Assembly: GCA_963575745.1 (NCBI GenBank)
Contig: CAUYUJ010018629.1
Location: forward strand, 131,741-195,740
DNA length: 64,000 nt
Direction of reading: 5' to 3'
From: Prorocentrum cordatum
Taxonomy: Eukaryota; Sar; Dinophyceae; Prorocentrales; Prorocentraceae
This document shows, in pieces, positions 61,330 through 64,000 of the stretch. Under the pieces are notes generated by a model. The model was not told where the DNA came from. It did not search any database and was given only the letters and a program-made list of their open reading frames with translations. The translations under genes and the position numbers were made by a program. Every line of letters starts with the position of its first letter. The stretch's first letter is position 1.

Positions 61330-61840
61330 CTCTTTTGATCGATCTCCTCGAAGCTCGAGGCTCCCAAGGGTGCCCCAAGACGGCCCCGAGAGGTGCCCAG
61401 GAGGCCCCCAAGAAGCCTCCAAGGTGCCCCCAAGAGGCTCCCAAGAGACCTCCAAGAGGCTTCAAGAAGCTCCCCCGGGACTGCCAGGAGACCCCGAAAA
61501 CACCCCAAGAGACCCCACGAAGATCTCAGATGAAATCCGAAGAGACTCCGAAAGGCATCCAAGAGGCGTTGGGCCTTTCAGTTTGCCCTCCTCCTCCTCC
61601 TCCTTCCTCCTCCTCCTCCTCCTCCTCCCTCATCCGCCTATTATTATCCCTTCCTCTTCCCTCCTCCTCTCCCCCTCTCCCTGCTCTTCCTCCTCCTGCT
61701 CCGCCAGTTCCTCCTCCATCTTCCCCCGGACCTCTTACCCAACACTTCACTCCACTGCATGCTCTTCCACATCCCTGATCAGGGCAACTCGTCTGGGCAT
61801 CGGTTCTGCAAGGCCTGGTGGGGGTACTTTTTTAGTCGGC
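61330..61840 (+). repeat. Dispersed repeat block D2, copy 2
   Basis: CCAAGAGG 12-mers, a TCC tract, then CATCCCTGATCAGGGCAACT...GGCCTGGTGGGG, collinear with 29290-29890. Confidence 0.82.
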
Positions 61841-61904
61841 GGCTCCGAGGCTGCGGTCAGGGAGCGAAGGCGTCGTCTGGGCCAGCAGGCGAGGCGAATT
61901 AACT

Positions 61905-62625
61905 ACAACAGGCAATGCACCTGCAGTAATAAAAACGCAGAGAATGCGAGGTGTGCAAGCACTGAGCAAAATGCTCCGCATTAAGGCGAACGCACCTAGG
62001 CGCCAGCCAACGGAGAAGTCGCCCTGTCGGCGCCAAGCTCCGAGCAGCCCACCTAGCCGAGCGGGCAGGTAGAACCGAAGCGACACGCTGAAGGCTGAAC
62101 CACTCAGCGCGAAGTCCGAACCACCGCCGTACGCTGGGACGGCTACGACAGGGGCAGAGGAAAGGCAGGGACCTACAGAGCTCTCACTCCACGATCCGCA
62201 CCGCTGCCCGTGGTGGGGCCGAAGTGCCAGCCATCGTTTCCGAAACCAGTCACAGGCCAGGAAGCAACGATGCCAGAGGACACCCAGGCCCAAGCGCCAG
62301 CACTGCCGCCTAGCGGGTAGCGGCCGAAGGTCGCCAAGGTACGCTGCAGCCGCGGCCAGCTCATAGGCGCTGGGGCGTAGTCAGGGCTGAAACTGACCAC
62401 AGAATAAGCCGGGGGACGGCAAGTACCAACGGAGCACTCACTCCGCGGACCGCACCGCTGCCCGGGGGGGGGCCGGCGGGTCGGCATCGCATCCGAAACC
62501 AGTGACTGCTCGGGGCAGCAACGATGAGAGGGGACACGCTGGCCCAAGGGCCGGTATACTGCAACCTCGCAGGTACCGGTCACGATGGTCGCCAAGATCC
62601 GCAGCTGCCGCGACCACCTCGTGGA
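61905..62625 (+). repeat. Degenerate tandem repeat, about 254-bp period
   Basis: CCGCACCGCTGCCCG at 62196 and 62450, TCCGAAACCAGT at 62239 and 62492, GTCGCCAAG at 62330 and 62588, and GGGCTGAA-CTGACC near 62384 and 62644. Weaker similarity continues left to about 61990. Confidence 0.82.
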
Positions 62626-63019
62626 GCGCTGGAACGCAGCAAGGGCTGAATCTGACCGCGCGGTGGAGAGGGGGGCGCAGCCAACGGCCGCAATGTGCGG
62701 CTGTTGGCCTGGGCCGGCGGGGCCTGCGGGCTCACCCCCACCGGCCGCAGGGGGGGGGGTGAGGGGTCAGGCAAGGCCCACTTATCCAGTGCGGGCTGTC
62801 TAGCTACGCAGCGCCTTGGGTGAGATGTTGGGACACCCCCGCCCAAACGGGAGCTGCCCAGGGCATTGCGGCCAAGGCCGGGCGCTGCAGGGTGAAAGTG
62901 ACCCCGGCGGGGAGAGGGCGGCGAGCGCCTGGGGGGGTGTCGCTGTCGCCGAGCCGGGGGAGCAGGGGGCGCCCCGTCGGGCGGGCCCGTCCCTGCGTGC
63001 CCTTAGCACACTAGTCAGG
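62626..63019. other. GC-rich spacer
   Basis: No gene supported; plus-strand frames are shadows of the edge ORF or GC-driven. Confidence 0.4.
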
Positions 63020-64000
63020 TCAATCCCACCATCGTGCGCGCTTGTCGGTGCATGGGTTGTCCCCCCATGGGGAGTAACGTTTGCCTTTCGCTTTCCAGTC
63101 GGTGTCTGTCCACGGTGCGCCCTGGTGGCACCAGGAAACCCATTCCTGCCATCCATGCCGCGGGTTGGCGGAGCCGCATGCGCCAGTCCATTGCTCCTGC
63201 GAGGTCGCCTCTGTCGCCCCCTTGCCCTCCTTGGTCCATGGGGCGGGGCCGCTGCTGCTGTCGGTCCCGCGCTGCACATGTGCGCGGGGTCTGGGCTCGC
63301 GTTGTAGGGGCCTGGTATGTCTGTCCTTGACCGTTGGCCAATCGACGTTGAGCCCTAGGTCTCTGTCCATCTTGTATGCGTCATACCCTGCGCTGCCCCG
63401 TGCCTGAAAGAATTCGCCGCGCAGTTGAACGGTGTTCAGCTTGGAGTCATTCTTTTCAATCCCGATGGTCCCCTGCCTCGCGGCCGCCCTCCTCACCCAG
63501 GCGACCCAGACCCCATTAAACGCTCCTCCCAGCGGTTTTTGCAGGCGCGGTATCTTCCCCCGTATCGGTTCGTCCTTCGTAACATCAGCTTCCTCGACCG
63601 GGCACATATACATGGGGATGCCCCCCATGGGGTCGCTCGGATTGCCTCGGGGTGGCAGCGTTTCTCGTACGTCTCTCCAGGGTGCCTGGGGCATGCGTGG
63701 CCGGGCTGGGTCGCCTCTCGGGGACTTGGCTGCGCGGCGATCCCCATCCCTGATGTCCTCCCGCAAGGGTCGCTGGCGGCCCCTGTCGCCGATCGCGCGC
63801 CTGAGGGACCTGTCGTCCCTGGCGTCGTCGATGGTCACAGCTGGGTTGCCCCCTCCTCGCGGGTCATCCGGCGCGCTCCTGGTGGCGCGGGCAGCGCCCC
63901 TGGAAGCGGCCTGTTCGTATGGGGGCCAGGCCTCTGAGGTGACCCTGTCGGGTGGTGCCGACCAGATCCTGCGGGGGTCGGGGATTTCTTCATCTCGGTC
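63020..64000 (-). CDS. Hypothetical protein, at least 326 aa, truncated at the window edge
   Basis: The frame is open from 64000 to a TGA at 63020-63022; no stop occurs upstream, so the start lies beyond the window (63838 is GTG, not ATG). Rich in R, D, P and W: an arginine/aspartate-rich N-terminal part (DDARDDRSLRRAIGDRGRQR...), a central GGAFNGVWVAWVRRAAARQG..., and a tryptophan-rich tail ending RARWWD. Composition and length without a repeat basis make it a likely real CDS. No domain recognised; a retroelement ORF1-type protein is possible. Confidence 0.6.
   Translation of the reverse strand, partial: DRDEEIPDPRRIWSAPPDRVTSEAWPPYEQAASRGAARATRSAPDDPRGGGNPAVTIDDARDDRSLRRAIGDRGRQRPLREDIRDGDRRAAKSPRGDPARPRMPQAPWRDVRETLPPRGNPSDPMGGIPMYMCPVEEADVTKDEPIRGKIPRLQKPLGGAFNGVWVAWVRRAAARQGTIGIEKNDSKLNTVQLRGEFFQARGSAGYDAYKMDRDLGLNVDWPTVKDRHTRPLQREPRPRAHVQRGTDSSSGPAPWTKEGKGATEATSQEQWTGACGSANPRHGWQEWVSWCHQGAPWTDTDWKAKGKRYSPWGDNPCTDKRARWWD

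Noticed and set aside
63425-63937. Plus-strand ORF opposite the edge CDS
   Set aside because: Antisense shadow. The minus frame is open to the window edge for 327 codons and has the more protein-like composition.
1-64000. CRISPR arrays, bacterial operons, ribosome binding sites, tRNA or rRNA genes
   Set aside because: None seen. Direct repeats here lack the regular unique spacers of CRISPR, and the genome is clearly eukaryotic. tRNAs cannot be excluded by eye.

Overview
The window reads as nuclear DNA of a dinoflagellate. The decisive evidence is a perfect copy of the 22-nt dinoflagellate spliced leader (reverse complement at 49272-49293) directly upstream of a long intact CDS. Supporting signs are a GC-rich base composition, very large trinucleotide arrays, short exon-like islands set in long repeat-filled introns, and hairpin insertions that look like introners with GA...AG ends. 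The genus cannot be fixed from sequence alone; a Prorocentrum-like large genome is only a guess. There is one assembly gap (100 N, 32726-32825).

Only three stretches are convincingly protein-coding as long ORFs. (1) 46884-49157 (-) encodes a 757-aa type II membrane protein with four cysteine-rich repeats and a C-terminal glycosyltransferase-like domain. It carries a 5' spliced leader, has no introns, ends in an A12 tract and is flanked by an 18-bp direct repeat, so it is a textbook retroposed mRNA. (2) 54624-55946 (+) encodes the C-terminal half of a PIF1-type SF1 helicase. (3) 63020-64000 (-) is an ORF that runs off the right edge. A split SET-domain (SMYD-like) gene is recognisable from four exons on the minus strand at 58780-60797. 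About fifteen other short exon-like islands, mostly on the minus strand, have good reading frames and plausible splice sites but no recognisable family.

Layout: 1-10 kb holds hairpin introner-like elements, MITEs and a tandemly duplicated exon-like unit. 10-18 kb is dominated by CAC, GTG, CAT, TCC and GGA arrays with a few exon islands. 19.6-29.1 kb is a degenerate tandem array of about seven 0.8-1.4-kb units whose right-hand members carry expanded (GTC)n tracts. 29-45 kb mixes MITE families, microsatellites and exon islands around the gap. 45.8-49.3 kb is the retrogene. 49-54 kb contains inverted-repeat elements, a 751-bp element with perfect 29-bp terminal inverted repeats, and a 10-bp minisatellite. 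54-64 kb has the helicase ORF, the SET gene, duplicated repeat blocks and the edge ORF.

At least eight families of short inverted-repeat elements recur in the window. Two members and one unrelated inverted repeat can be compared with empty sites or clear target duplications. In all three the excision that restores the empty site is exactly a GA...CAG|G intron on the minus strand, which suggests that these elements are making introns.
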